Positions 1-7,574 are shown, numbered from the stretch's first letter. The stretch: 10,437 nt of DNA from JANYHF01 sp031367715 (GCA_031367715.1 JANLQJ010000170.1:1-10437); one strand, 5' to 3'. Made by a program: numbers and translations. Notes: generated from the sequence alone by a model not told the origin.

Positions 1-8
1 CTGCAGTA

Positions 9-185
9 TAATACCGTCCAACCTATCGTTTGACCTGTCACTTTGAAGGTTCGTGACAGAGGTCATGGCGTAGGGGCGCACAGCAGTGCGCCCGTCTAGC
101 TGCGCGGCAAGCTCTTGGACGGGCGCACCGCTGTGCGCCCCTTGCGCTTGCGAGCATGAGTCAAACGATAGGTTGAACGGTATTA
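9..185. repeat. Nested foldback (palindromic) intergenic element
   Basis: Outer arms at 9-34 and 160-185 are 26-bp inverted repeats with a single mismatch (left arm begins TAATACCGTCCAACC). Inside lie a second inverted pair of 24 bp with one mismatch at 73-96 and 118-141, and a separate small hairpin with 7-bp arms CTGTCAC/GTGACAG at 35-41 and 53-59. The whole unit would fold as a long stem carrying a side hairpin and an inner cruciform. No open reading frame in it looks real. It sits about 75 bp beyond the histidine kinase stop codon, so it could act as a transcript end for that operon or be a non-autonomous mobile repeat. The symmetry is seen directly; the mobile or RNA role is inference. 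Confidence 0.7.
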
Positions 186-197
186 GTCGAACAAGAG

Positions 198-211
198 TTG
201 GCGGTTGCCAA
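198..211 (-). terminator. Possible weak terminator after the histidine kinase gene
   Basis: On the minus strand, about 50 bp past the kinase stop codon, a small hairpin TTGGC-AACC-GCCAA is followed by CTCTTGTTC. The stem is only 5 bp and the T content afterwards is modest, so this is a weak candidate. The larger foldback element just beyond it could end transcription equally well. Confidence 0.25.
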
Positions 212-260
212 TTCAATCTATTGGAAAACTACTCCTGGGCAAGCGCACTGGCGCCCGCAT

Positions 261-1637
261 CTACGTGTGCACCTCGACCGTGATCCGGGCGCCCGTCGTG
301 GTGTTGGTCGCCGACACCGATCCGCCATGGGCCTCGGCAACCGCGCGCACGATAGCAAGACCGAGCCCGTTTCCCGACGGCGACCGGCCCTCGTCGCTGG
401 CCCGCGTGAATGGGTCGAAAATATCGGCCAGCTGCTCGGGCGGGAAACCGGGTCCGGAATCCTCGACGGCGAAGCGCACCTTGCCGCCGGCCCGAGCGGC
501 CTCGATGCGAACGTTGCCGCCGGCCGGCGTGTGTCTTATGGCATTCTCGAGAAGATTTCTCAGCGCCTGATGGATTCGGTCGGGATCGAGTTCGACCCGG
601 TCGTCGGACGCCTCGACGTCAATGGTCACCCTGGCGTCTCGCGCTTGCGTCGCGACCGACTGAACGCTGCGTTCGGCCAGATCTTGCAACCGCGCCCGGA
701 TGCGGCGCACCGGCAGCCGGCCACCGCGCGCGCGTGCGAGCACCAGCAGATCGTCGGCGAGCCGCTGCAAGCGATCGACATCCTCCTGCGCACTTCTGAG
801 CGCGGCCTCCAGTTCGGGAACCGGACGTTTGCGGGCGAGTGCGAGCTCGATCTCGCCGCGCAGTGTCGCCAGCGGTGTCCGCAATTCGTGGCTGGCGTTG
901 TCGACGAAACGGCGTTCGCGTTCGATGGCACCTTGCAAGCGATCAAGCATGGAGTTCAACGTCGTCGCCAAACGCGCCAACTCGTCGCCGGAATTGGGTA
1001 CGGGCAGCCGTCGGCCGGGTTCGAAAGCGGAGATCGCAGCCGCCTCCCGCCGCATGTGCTCGACCGGCCGCAAGGTTGCGCCAGCCAGCAGCCAGCCGGC
1101 CGCCGCCGTCAACACGATGGCGAACGGCCCGATCGTGAGCATCACTTCGAGCAGCCGCTGCAAGGCTGCGTTGACGTCGCTGAGCGTCGCGCCTACCACC
1201 ACGATCCCACGCGTGGGCGTGCTGACCGGCACGGCAAACAGGCGGAACGGATCGTCAAGGCTTTCATAACGCCCGATCTCGTCGTTTTGCCGGCTGACGA
1301 AAAACGGCTCGACGATACCTTTGATTTCGCCAGCGCTGAGCAGCGGCGCGTTGGCTACCGCCGATGTGGTCTCGACGATCTCGCCGGACGAAGCGAGGAT
1401 CTGGGCGAAGGCCTCATCGGCATCTATCAGCCGACCCTCGGCCAGGACGGCCGCCGAATTGGTGGTATGGCCCAAAGAATTCGCGATGACTTGCGCGCGC
1501 GACCTCAGGCCGGCATCGACGGAGGCCAGCAGGTCCGACTCGACCCGCAGGTAGCCGAGCCAGCCGAGGCCGGCTAGCACGACGGCCATCGCGATGCCGA
1601 ACACCAGCGTCAAGCGCAGCTTAATTGGTAATCGCAT
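261..1637 (-). CDS. Two-component sensor histidine kinase
   Basis: This is a 458-residue inner-membrane kinase that would sense a periplasmic or envelope signal, autophosphorylate on histidine and pass the phosphate to the response regulator encoded just upstream. A first membrane segment lies at about residues 8-30, followed by a periplasmic loop of about 125 residues, a second membrane segment at about 163-188 and a HAMP linker at about 189-240. The phosphoacceptor His250 lies in the HisKA motif ASHELRTP. The ATP-binding domain shows the N box around Asn365 (NLLENA), a G1 box DSGPGF at 393-398 and a G2 box GNGLGL at 422-427. All catalytic elements are intact. The ATG overlaps the end of the regulator gene by 17 bp and has a weak ribosome site, which suggests translational coupling. 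The loop has no sensor domain I recognise, so the stimulus is unknown. Confidence 0.95.
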   Translation of the reverse strand: MRLPIKLRLTLVFGIAMAVVLAGLGWLGYLRVESDLLASVDAGLRSRAQVIANSLGHTTNSAAVLAEGRLIDADEAFAQILASSGEIVETTSAVANAPLLSAGEIKGIVEPFFVSRQNDEIGRYESLDDPFRLFAVPVSTPTRGIVVVGATLSDVNAALQRLLEVMLTIGPFAIVLTAAAGWLLAGATLRPVEHMRREAAAISAFEPGRRLPVPNSGDELARLATTLNSMLDRLQGAIERERRFVDNASHELRTPLATLRGEIELALARKRPVPELEAALRSAQEDVDRLQRLADDLLVLARARGGRLPVRRIRARLQDLAERSVQSVATQARDARVTIDVEASDDRVELDPDRIHQALRNLLENAIRHTPAGGNVRIEAARAGGKVRFAVEDSGPGFPPEQLADIFDPFTRASDEGRSPSGNGLGLAIVRAVAEAHGGSVSATNTTTGARITVEVHT

Positions 1638-2313
1638 CCGGCTGCTCGTGTTTCAGGCGGTAGCCCACGCCGCGAATTGTTTCGAGGGAATTGCGCCCGA
1701 ACGGGCGGTCGATCTTGCTGCGCAGATAGCCGACATAGACGTCGACGATGTTGGGATCGCCGTCGAACGCAAAGTCCCAGACGTGCTCGAGCAGACGTGC
1801 TCGGGTCAGCGCTTCATCAGGATACTGCATGAAATAGTGGAGGAGGGCGAATTCCGTCCTGGACAGGGATACCGGCTCGCCAGCGCGCCGCACTGAATGG
1901 TCCGAGGGATCGAGCCAAAGGTCGCCAAGTTCGAGCACTGACGGCCGTCTCTGCGGTGAACGGCGGATCACCGTTCGGAGCCGCGCGAACAGTTCTTTGA
2001 AAGCGAACGGCTTGGTCAGGTAGTCGTCGGCCCCGCCATCGAGGCCGCGCACCCGGTCGGCGACGTCGTCGCGTGCCGTCAACATCAGCACCGGCGCCCA
2101 GCGTTCGGCCTGTCGCAATTGCCGGCAGACCTCGAAACCGTCGATGTCGGGCAGCATCACGTCGAGGACGATCACGTCGAAGGCAATCTCGGTCGCAAGC
2201 CAGACGCCATCGACGCCGTTGGCGGCGATATCGACGGCATAACCCTGCTCGCACAATCCGCGCCGAAGCAGGTCCGCCATCTTCGCTGAATCCTCGATAA
2301 CCAGGACACGCAA
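1621..2313 (-). CDS. OmpR/PhoB-family response regulator (TTG start)
   Basis: This is a cytoplasmic DNA-binding response regulator, 230 residues from the proposed start. The N-terminal receiver domain (about 1-115) has the acidic pocket Glu7-Asp8, phosphoacceptor Asp51 (VLDVMLPD), Thr79 and Lys101 in the motif LTKPF. The C-terminal winged-helix effector domain (about 125-222) shows the typical SLSRTEFALL, VDVYVGYLRSKID and IRGVGYRL segments. I chose the TTG at 2313 because it gives the standard opening MRVLVIED and has GAGG 8 bases upstream. The ATG at 2355 would add 14 residues unlike the family. It forms one operon with the kinase (17-bp overlap) and is divergent from the ABC cluster, so it plausibly controls that cluster as well as itself. 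Its specific regulon cannot be read from the sequence. Confidence 0.94.
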   Translation of the reverse strand: MRVLVIEDSAKMADLLRRGLCEQGYAVDIAANGVDGVWLATEIAFDVIVLDVMLPDIDGFEVCRQLRQAERWAPVLMLTARDDVADRVRGLDGGADDYLTKPFAFKELFARLRTVIRRSPQRRPSVLELGDLWLDPSDHSVRRAGEPVSLSRTEFALLHYFMQYPDEALTRARLLEHVWDFAFDGDPNIVDVYVGYLRSKIDRPFGRNSLETIRGVGYRLKHEQPDAITN

Positions 2314-2388
2314 GACCCCGACCTCATAGCGGCACGCGCGCCGAAACGCGATCATAAACCACCCTACATGAGAGATCGATGAGAACGG

Positions 2389-2614
2389 CTAGTGTTCTGT
2401 AGCAATCATTTGGAACTCCGAAAAATCGTCATCCCGGCGCAGGCCGGGACCCGTCCAAGTCGATGCGAGGCACTCAGGACATACGCGGTAAGCCTCTGTT
2501 TCAAAGCACTGTTTCCGAATTGCCAACTGCTGCAGGTCCCGATGGTTGGACAGGTCCCGGCCTTCGCCGGGATGACGAAAAATCGGAAACCATTTGAATG
2601 AGTCAGAACACTAG
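2389..2614. mobile_element. MITE-like element with internal 'VIPAKAGT' palindromes
   Basis: The ends are perfect 11-bp inverted repeats, CTAGTGTTCTG at 2389-2399 and its complement at 2604-2614, with weaker symmetry continuing inwards. Further inside, 2428-2452 and 2553-2576 form a second inverted pair (GTCATCCCGG...CCGGGATGAC). These translate as VIPAQAGT or FAGMT, as in a well-known class of proteobacterial intergenic palindromes. The 226-bp unit carries no transposase and its small open frames are by-products of the repeat. Length and terminal symmetry suggest a miniature inverted-repeat transposable element or a composite of a MITE and a REP-like palindrome. It occupies half of the divergent spacer between the regulator gene and the ABC cluster and so separates their promoters. 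Confidence 0.75.
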
Positions 2615-2696
2615 GACCATGCCTTGCGACCCGGGGCGGCTTTCCGAACGGTCGCAACTCCCTGAAAACCTCTCACCATTCGCTCAGGATGCGTGT

Positions 2697-2743
2697 GCCA
2701 GGTTCAGTGCAAGGTCGCCGTCCAGATCAATCTGACACCTGGC
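2697..2743 (+). promoter_or_regulatory. Inverted repeat in the leader of the ABC cluster
   Basis: GCCAGGTTCAG (2697-2707) pairs with CTGACACCTGGC (2732-2743) apart from one bulged base, with a 24-base loop. It ends about 12 bases before the AAAGGAG ribosome site of the first secreted-protein gene. It could be an operator for a dimeric regulator or a leader hairpin. I found no convincing -35/-10 pair between 2615 and 2769; the remainder of that stretch has no other structure I can support. Confidence 0.3.
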
Positions 2744-2769
2744 GCAGCGACCGGCAAAGGAGAACCGAT

Positions 2770-3486
2770 ATGTTCCGCAACCCGTTGCCTGCGGCAGCCG
2801 CCGCTGTCGTCTGCTTGACCGCCACCGTGTCATCGGCCGCCGACATGGCACCGTATCATCCGGTGATCGATCCGGCCAATTTCGTCAGTGAGATCACCAA
2901 TCCCTATTTCCCCCTCAAGCCAGGCACCGTCTTCAAGTTCGAAGGCACCCGTGACGGCGTGGCGCGCCGCGACGAGATGATCGTCACCGGCGAGACCAAG
3001 GTCATCTTGGGTGTCAAATGCAGCGTCGTGCGCGACGTCGCCTCGAGCGACACCGAAATCGTCGAAAAAACCGTCGACTGGTACGCCCAGGATAAGGACG
3101 GCAACGTCTGGTATTTTGGGGAGGACACGGCGGAATACGCCAATGGCAAGGTCACCAGCACCGCCGGTACGTGGATGGCGGGAGTGGATGGGGCGCTGCC
3201 CGGCTACATCATGAAGGCCAAGCCGGCCATCGACGATGGCTATCGCCAGGAATACCGCCCGGGCGTCGCCGAGGACTTCGCCAAGGTCATCAAGATCGAC
3301 GCATCCGCCGGCGGTCCCTCCGGCAAGTACGAGAACGTGGTGGTGACCGAGGATACCGATCTGCTCGACAAGGCCAAGTTCGAGCACAAGTGGTTCGCCC
3401 CCGGCGTCGGCCCCATTGGCACCGACGGCATGGTCGGGGGCCACCACGAGATCCGCACGCTGAAGGCTATTCTCAAATCCCAGTAG
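2770..3486 (+). CDS. Secreted periplasmic protein, paralogue A
   Basis: This is a 238-residue protein of unknown function. The ATG at 2770 is preceded by AAAGGAG and opens a clear Sec signal peptide: basic start, hydrophobic stretch about 8-20, cleavage after Ala23 or Ala24. Earlier in-frame starts would hide this signal. There is no lipobox (Cys15 sits inside the hydrophobic stretch after Val), so it should be soluble in the periplasm. Notable motifs are NPYFPLKPGT at 44-53, a single mature cysteine at 84, DWYAQDKDGNVWYFGE at 103-118, and a DGALPGYIMKAKP...YRQEYRPG..ED block from about 140 to 169. The length, predicted beta-rich pattern and aromatic motif suggest a small ligand-binding or scaffold domain. 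It is the first gene before two ABC ATPases and is related to the protein encoded at the end of the same cluster. I recognise the motif pattern as a recurring family but cannot name a function. Confidence 0.88.
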   Translation: MFRNPLPAAAAAVVCLTATVSSAADMAPYHPVIDPANFVSEITNPYFPLKPGTVFKFEGTRDGVARRDEMIVTGETKVILGVKCSVVRDVASSDTEIVEKTVDWYAQDKDGNVWYFGEDTAEYANGKVTSTAGTWMAGVDGALPGYIMKAKPAIDDGYRQEYRPGVAEDFAKVIKIDASAGGPSGKYENVVVTEDTDLLDKAKFEHKWFAPGVGPIGTDGMVGGHHEIRTLKAILKSQ

Positions 3487-3503
3487 ACAGCGGAGTTGAA
3501 GCG

Positions 3504-4196
3504 ATGGGCCAACCCGCGACAGCGGCACTGGAGGCACGCGGCCTCTATCACATCTATCAGAAGGGCCACGTCAACACGGTCGCGCTGCGTGGCGCCGAGC
3601 TGGTCCTCGAACAGGCCTCTTGGACCACTGTCATGGGTCCCTCGGGAAGCGGCAAGAGTACGCTTTTGCACATCCTGGCGGGGCTACTCGAACCGAGTGC
3701 CGGCTTGGTTACGGTCGGGGGCGAGGATGTCACGCGGCTCGCCCCCACCCAGCGGGCCGAATGGCGGCGCCGGAGTGTTGGACTGGTCCTGCAGCGCGAC
3801 AATCTGCATCCGCAACTCGATGCGGCGGAAAACATCGCCCTGCCCTTGCGCATCCAGGGCCGGCCTGGCGGCGAAATCGCCGCCCGGGTGGATCAGCTGC
3901 TTGAGCAAATCGGCTTGGCGACAAGACGGCGACACCGCGTTGACCAGCTGTCGGGAGGCGAAGCGCAGCGCGTCGCCATTGCCGTCGCGCTCGCATCCCG
4001 GCCCAAGGTGCTGCTGGCAGATGAACCGACCGGCGAACTCGACGAAGCGACGGCGGCGAACATACTCGATCTCATCGGGGCCCTGCGCGGCAGCGAGCGC
4101 GTGGCGATCCTGACGGTGACCCACAACAAACAAGTCAACGAGCGGGCGAGCCGGACCTTGACGATGCGTGATGGAGTACTGACCGATGCCAAATGA
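3504..4196 (+). CDS. ABC transporter ATPase 1 (LolD/MacB type)
   Basis: This is a 230-residue cytoplasmic ATP-binding subunit of the FtsE/LolD/MacB group. It shows Walker A GPSGSGKST at 45-53, Q-loop Gln97 in VLQRDNLHPQL, signature LSGGE at 149-153, Walker B VLLADE ending in catalytic Glu174, D-loop region GELD, and switch His207. All ATPase residues are present. After the signature it reads VAIAVAL where most relatives, including its neighbour, read VAIARAL. The ATG at 3504 follows GGAG at 3492-3495 and lies 17 bases after the secreted-protein stop; it overlaps the second ATPase gene by 11 bp. It is presumed to pair with ATPase 2 on the single permease encoded downstream. Its identity as an FtsX-partner ATPase is firm; its substrate is unknown. 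Confidence 0.95.
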   Translation: MGQPATAALEARGLYHIYQKGHVNTVALRGAELVLEQASWTTVMGPSGSGKSTLLHILAGLLEPSAGLVTVGGEDVTRLAPTQRAEWRRRSVGLVLQRDNLHPQLDAAENIALPLRIQGRPGGEIAARVDQLLEQIGLATRRRHRVDQLSGGEAQRVAIAVALASRPKVLLADEPTGELDEATAANILDLIGALRGSERVAILTVTHNKQVNERASRTLTMRDGVLTDAK

Positions 4197-4881
4197 CATG
4201 AATTCCGCCATGGTCCTGGCGGTCGAAGCGGTCGGCCTCACTCGCACCTATGGCGGCGCTGGTGCCAGGCTGCCGGCGCTAAAGAGTGTGTCGCTGAACG
4301 TCGTCCGCGGCGAGGTCGTCGCCGTCACGGGGCCGAGCGGCTCAGGCAAGAGCACCCTGCTGGCGATCCTGGCTGGGCTCGATCTGCCGGAAACCGGCAT
4401 CGCCAGGTTGGCCGGCACCGACTGGCAGACGCTTGCGGGCTCCGACCGGGCGCGATTCCGGCGGCGTCATTGCGGGTTCATCGCCCAGGGGCTCGCGCTG
4501 CTGCCGCAGGCGACCGCCGCCGAGAACATCGAAGTGCCATTGTTGCTCGACAGCATCGCTGCTGCAGAACGCGCTCGCCGGGTCGTCAGAGCACTGGAGC
4601 GGGTCGGCCTCTCCCATCTCACCGCTTCGCTCACGGACGAACTTTCCGGCGGCGAACAGCAGCGCGTCGCGATCGCCCGCGCGCTTGTGCTGGAACCGGC
4701 AGTCGTCCTGGCCGACGAGCCGACCTGCAACCTCGACTCGGTGACCGCGCAGACCATCGCCCGACTGCTGGTTTCGGCAGCGCGGGAGCGCGGCGCGGCC
4801 GTCATCCTGGTCACCCACGATCCGGCAATTGCACAACATGCCGACCGGATCGTCACCATGCATTCGGGAGCAATCGCATGA
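4186..4881 (+). CDS. ABC transporter ATPase 2 (LolD/MacB type)
   Basis: This is a 231-residue ATP-binding subunit with Walker A GPSGSGKST at 49-57, Q-loop Gln101 (FIAQGLALLPQ), signature LSGGEQQR at 153-160, Walker B VVLADE with Asp177-Glu178, D-loop CNLD and switch His211-Asp212. The sequence is a typical FtsE/LolD/MacB ATPase and clearly different from ATPase 1, so the two look like an old pair rather than a recent duplication. The ATG at 4186 overlaps the previous stop by 11 bp; in-frame ATGs at 4198 and 4210 are possible alternatives. Its stop overlaps the permease start as ATGA, a sign of translational coupling. It would drive conformational movement of the permease using ATP, most likely as a heterodimer with ATPase 1. 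Confidence 0.95.
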   Translation: MPNDMNSAMVLAVEAVGLTRTYGGAGARLPALKSVSLNVVRGEVVAVTGPSGSGKSTLLAILAGLDLPETGIARLAGTDWQTLAGSDRARFRRRHCGFIAQGLALLPQATAAENIEVPLLLDSIAAAERARRVVRALERVGLSHLTASLTDELSGGEQQRVAIARALVLEPAVVLADEPTCNLDSVTAQTIARLLVSAARERGAAVILVTHDPAIAQHADRIVTMHSGAIA

Positions 4882-7574
4882 CCCGCGCCACCACGACAAC
4901 CCCGGCCACCGGTCGCGGCATGAGCTTTTGGCTGCTGCGTCGCAGCATGCTGCGCGCGCCCTGGCGCCTTGTGCTGGAGGCGATCGCCGTCGCCTTTCCG
5001 GTGGCGATGTTCGCGGCAACTCTCTGGTACGTTGATGCTGCGGTGCAATCCATGACGCCGAATGCGCTGTCCTCGGTGCAGGTCGAAATGCGCGCGGTCG
5101 CCAAGTCGCTCGATGCCGACATCACCGCAATCAACTCAAGGCTCGCCGCTGCGCCTGGCGTCAAGCTGGCCGAGCCATTCGCGGCGGCCAAAGTCCTGGT
5201 CTCGTCCGGCAACTCGGGACAGTTGACGGCACGGCTTTTCGCCGTCGACCCGAGTTACTACGTTTCGCATCCCTGGGTCAGGATTGTCGAGGGTTCGCCA
5301 AGCCAGGGCGCCATGCTGAGCCAGTCGGTCCGAGGCGCAGCCGAATTCGCCGCCGCAACGTCGATTACCATCAGCCTGCCGGGCGACGCGCCGGAATTCA
5401 GCCTGACGCTGCCAATTGGTGGCGTTGCCGACCTGCGCGAGGCGACAACCTGGTTTTCGATTCCCTATGGCGAAGTGCAAGGCGATATCGTCACCGTGCC
5501 GCGCGCCATCATTATCGACACCAAAACCTTCGAGCGCGAACTCCTGCCGGTGCTGCGCGACTGGGCCAAGAAGGGGGGGCTGCCTGCGTTCGATCCGGGA
5601 TCGAACGAGCTTCCCTCCGCCAGCCTCGAATCCCACGTCAGCATCGATCATGCCGATTATCCGCCGGACCCAGGCGAGGCTTCTATCTGGACCGGCCAAC
5701 GGCAGAAAGCCCTGGGGCGTCAGGCCGGATCCGCCGTGATCATTGCCGACAACGCCGCAGAGGCGCTGCTCGAAAGCCACGCGGACGCTATCAATGCCAA
5801 GATGCTCTTTCTGCTGCTCGGCATCCCCGGCGTGTTGGTTGCGGCGGCACTTGGCCTGACCGGGGCTGCGGCCTTGGTCGAATCCTATCGCCGCGAGGAC
5901 GCGCTGCTCAGGATGCGCGGCGCGACCAATGGCCAACTCGCCGGTTTGGCGATGCTCCAGGCGGCTGTTGCAGGTTTCGCCGGATCAGTGCTTGGACTGC
6001 TGGCGGCAGCCCTTGCGGTAAGCGCGGTGACCGGCCGGCCGATCTGGCAGGGCGTGCCCTGGGAAAACCTGCTCTTGTCCGCCGCGCTGGCCGTGGCGGC
6101 CGGCGGCATCAGTTCCGCCATCCGCGTCCTCGGCTTGCGACGCGCAAGCCGCCGCAGCGATACCGCCGAGCGGCGGTTGCTGAGCCACGGTTGGTCGCCG
6201 GCCTGGCGCGTCGCCCGTCTCGATCTTGTCGCCCTCGCAGTGGGGGCGGCCGTCCTCGCCATCAATGTCCTGGCGGGTGGATTGAAGCAGAGCCCGATCG
6301 AGGGCACCGCGCTGATGCTGTCGTTCTATGTGCTGCTGGCGCCGCTGGCGCTATGGCTTGGCGCCACTCTGCTACTAACTCGCGGCTTGCTCGCAGGCCT
6401 GTCGACCTTTTCAAAACCCGAGAGAGCCAGCCCGCTTGCCTCGTGGACTGGGACATCCTTGCGTTGGCTTGGACGGCGGCCGGCCCACATGGCGCGCGCG
6501 CTGATTACGGGAACGCTCGCGGTGGCCTTCGGCGCCGAAGTGCTGACCTTTGCCGCAACCTATCGCACGGCCAAAGACGTCGATCAGTCGGCTGCAATCG
6601 GTTCCGATCTCAGGGTGACGCCGGGCGATCCACGCTTTGCCCTGCCGTCGCTCGGACCGGACATTGCGGCCGTCAGTCCGATCCGGCTCGTTCCGGCGCG
6701 CGTCAACACCGATCGCAAGACCGTGCTCGCCATCGAGCCCAGTTCGTTTGCCGCAACCGCAACAAGTGCCCCGCGGATGTTGCAGGGCGTGGGTCTCCAA
6801 GCCCTGGTCAAGGATCCGAACGGCGTTCTGATCAACAACGAACTCGCGACGGATTTGCAGCTGGGGGTTGGCGACAAGCTTGAACTGACGATCTTTCCGG
6901 ACGACTTCGAAAGCGCCAAGGACATGCAGCTGACCGTGCTCGGCGTCTACAGCGCATTCCCGCCGACCTTCCCGGCGACGGAGGCCGTCACCAGCGTCGG
7001 TTCCTTGCCACGCGCGGAACTGGTCCCGCCCGACTTCTATCTGGCCAAGGTGGCGCCGGGCCGCCAAGCCGCGCCCGTCGCCGCGAGCCTTGAGAGAGGC
7101 CCGCTGGCACAAAAGTTCGTGGTCGCGACCGCCTTGGCGCCCAAGCAGCGCGGGCTGACGGCGCTCAATCTCGGCGGCATGAGCCTGCTCGAAGCCGTCG
7201 GCGCCAGCCTCGTCGCCGCGATCGGCGTCGCCGTGCTCGGTGCCTTCCTGGTGATCGAGCGCCGGCGCGAATTCGCCATCCTGCTGTCCGTTGGCGCCGA
7301 TTCCCGGCAGATCCTCACGGGGCCTGCGCTCGAAGGCGCCGTGGTGGTGCTTGGAACTTTGCTCTTCGGCATCCCGATCGGCCTTGGGCTCGGCATGTTG
7401 GCGGTGAAGGTGCTTGGGCTGTTCTTCGCGCTCGAGCCGCCATTGCTCACCTTGCCGCTCGGCGGACTGGCGGCGCTCGCCGCGTTCGTGATCGCCACCT
7501 CAACGCTCGCCATCGGCATTGCGCTGGCTGCCGTCTTGCGCATCCGGCCTGCCGCCATTCTGAGAGCGCCGTGA
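4878..7574 (+). CDS. FtsX/MacB-type ABC transporter permease, 10 membrane segments
   Basis: This is an 898-residue inner-membrane protein. Hydrophobic segments occur at roughly 34-54, 309-334, 353-383, 396-416, 450-470, 480-504, 540-560, 767-793, 817-846 and 861-890. Large periplasmic domains fall between segments 1 and 2 (about 250 residues) and between 7 and 8 (about 205 residues). The pattern is two four-helix FtsX-like units joined by two extra helices, with the FtsX features ESYRREDALLRMRGAT after segment 2 and ERRREFAILLSVGA after segment 8. The ATG at 4878 overlaps the stop of ATPase 2 as ATGA. Known relatives (LolCE, MacB, BceB) transmit ATPase motion to periplasmic domains instead of moving substrate through the membrane. 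Family placement is firm. The substrate could be a lipoprotein, lipid or peptide, or it could be envelope signalling; nothing here decides. Confidence 0.93.
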   Translation: MTRATTTTPATGRGMSFWLLRRSMLRAPWRLVLEAIAVAFPVAMFAATLWYVDAAVQSMTPNALSSVQVEMRAVAKSLDADITAINSRLAAAPGVKLAEPFAAAKVLVSSGNSGQLTARLFAVDPSYYVSHPWVRIVEGSPSQGAMLSQSVRGAAEFAAATSITISLPGDAPEFSLTLPIGGVADLREATTWFSIPYGEVQGDIVTVPRAIIIDTKTFERELLPVLRDWAKKGGLPAFDPGSNELPSASLESHVSIDHADYPPDPGEASIWTGQRQKALGRQAGSAVIIADNAAEALLESHADAINAKMLFLLLGIPGVLVAAALGLTGAAALVESYRREDALLRMRGATNGQLAGLAMLQAAVAGFAGSVLGLLAAALAVSAVTGRPIWQGVPWENLLLSAALAVAAGGISSAIRVLGLRRASRRSDTAERRLLSHGWSPAWRVARLDLVALAVGAAVLAINVLAGGLKQSPIEGTALMLSFYVLLAPLALWLGATLLLTRGLLAGLSTFSKPERASPLASWTGTSLRWLGRRPAHMARALITGTLAVAFGAEVLTFAATYRTAKDVDQSAAIGSDLRVTPGDPRFALPSLGPDIAAVSPIRLVPARVNTDRKTVLAIEPSSFAATATSAPRMLQGVGLQALVKDPNGVLINNELATDLQLGVGDKLELTIFPDDFESAKDMQLTVLGVYSAFPPTFPATEAVTSVGSLPRAELVPPDFYLAKVAPGRQAAPVAASLERGPLAQKFVVATALAPKQRGLTALNLGGMSLLEAVGASLVAAIGVAVLGAFLVIERRREFAILLSVGADSRQILTGPALEGAVVVLGTLLFGIPIGLGLGMLAVKVLGLFFALEPPLLTLPLGGLAALAAFVIATSTLAIGIALAAVLRIRPAAILRAP

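Noticed and set aside
198..1577. A 459-residue open frame on the plus strand
   Set aside because: It is antisense to the kinase gene, which has complete catalytic motifs; the frame is long only because of GC-rich codon bias and has no recognisable domain.
2392..2657. Small open frames containing VIPAQAGT or VIPAKAGT
   Set aside because: These are translations of the palindromic repeat on both strands, without ribosome sites; they are not genes.
2814..2816. Lipoprotein signal in secreted paralogue A (Cys15 within the signal peptide)
   Set aside because: The residue before Cys15 is valine, not Gly, Ala or Ser, and a normal Ala-x-Ala cleavage site follows near residues 22-24.
4470..4877. A 136-residue N-terminal extension of the permease frame
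   Set aside because: It overlaps the second ATPase gene in another frame; the ATG at 4878 in ATGA overlap gives a normal permease start just before the first membrane segment.
5571..5580. Seven-G run in the permease gene as a phase-variation or frameshift site
   Set aside because: The reading frame is intact across it (Lys-Gly-Gly-Leu), and a 7-base G run in a GC-rich gene is unremarkable.
261..7574. Bce-type antibiotic-sensing module (two-component system plus BceAB-like transporter)
   Set aside because: The 205-residue loop between permease segments 7 and 8 is reminiscent of BceB. However, there are two ATPases, another 250-residue loop after segment 1, and a kinase with a large periplasmic loop, unlike the intramembrane-sensing BceS.
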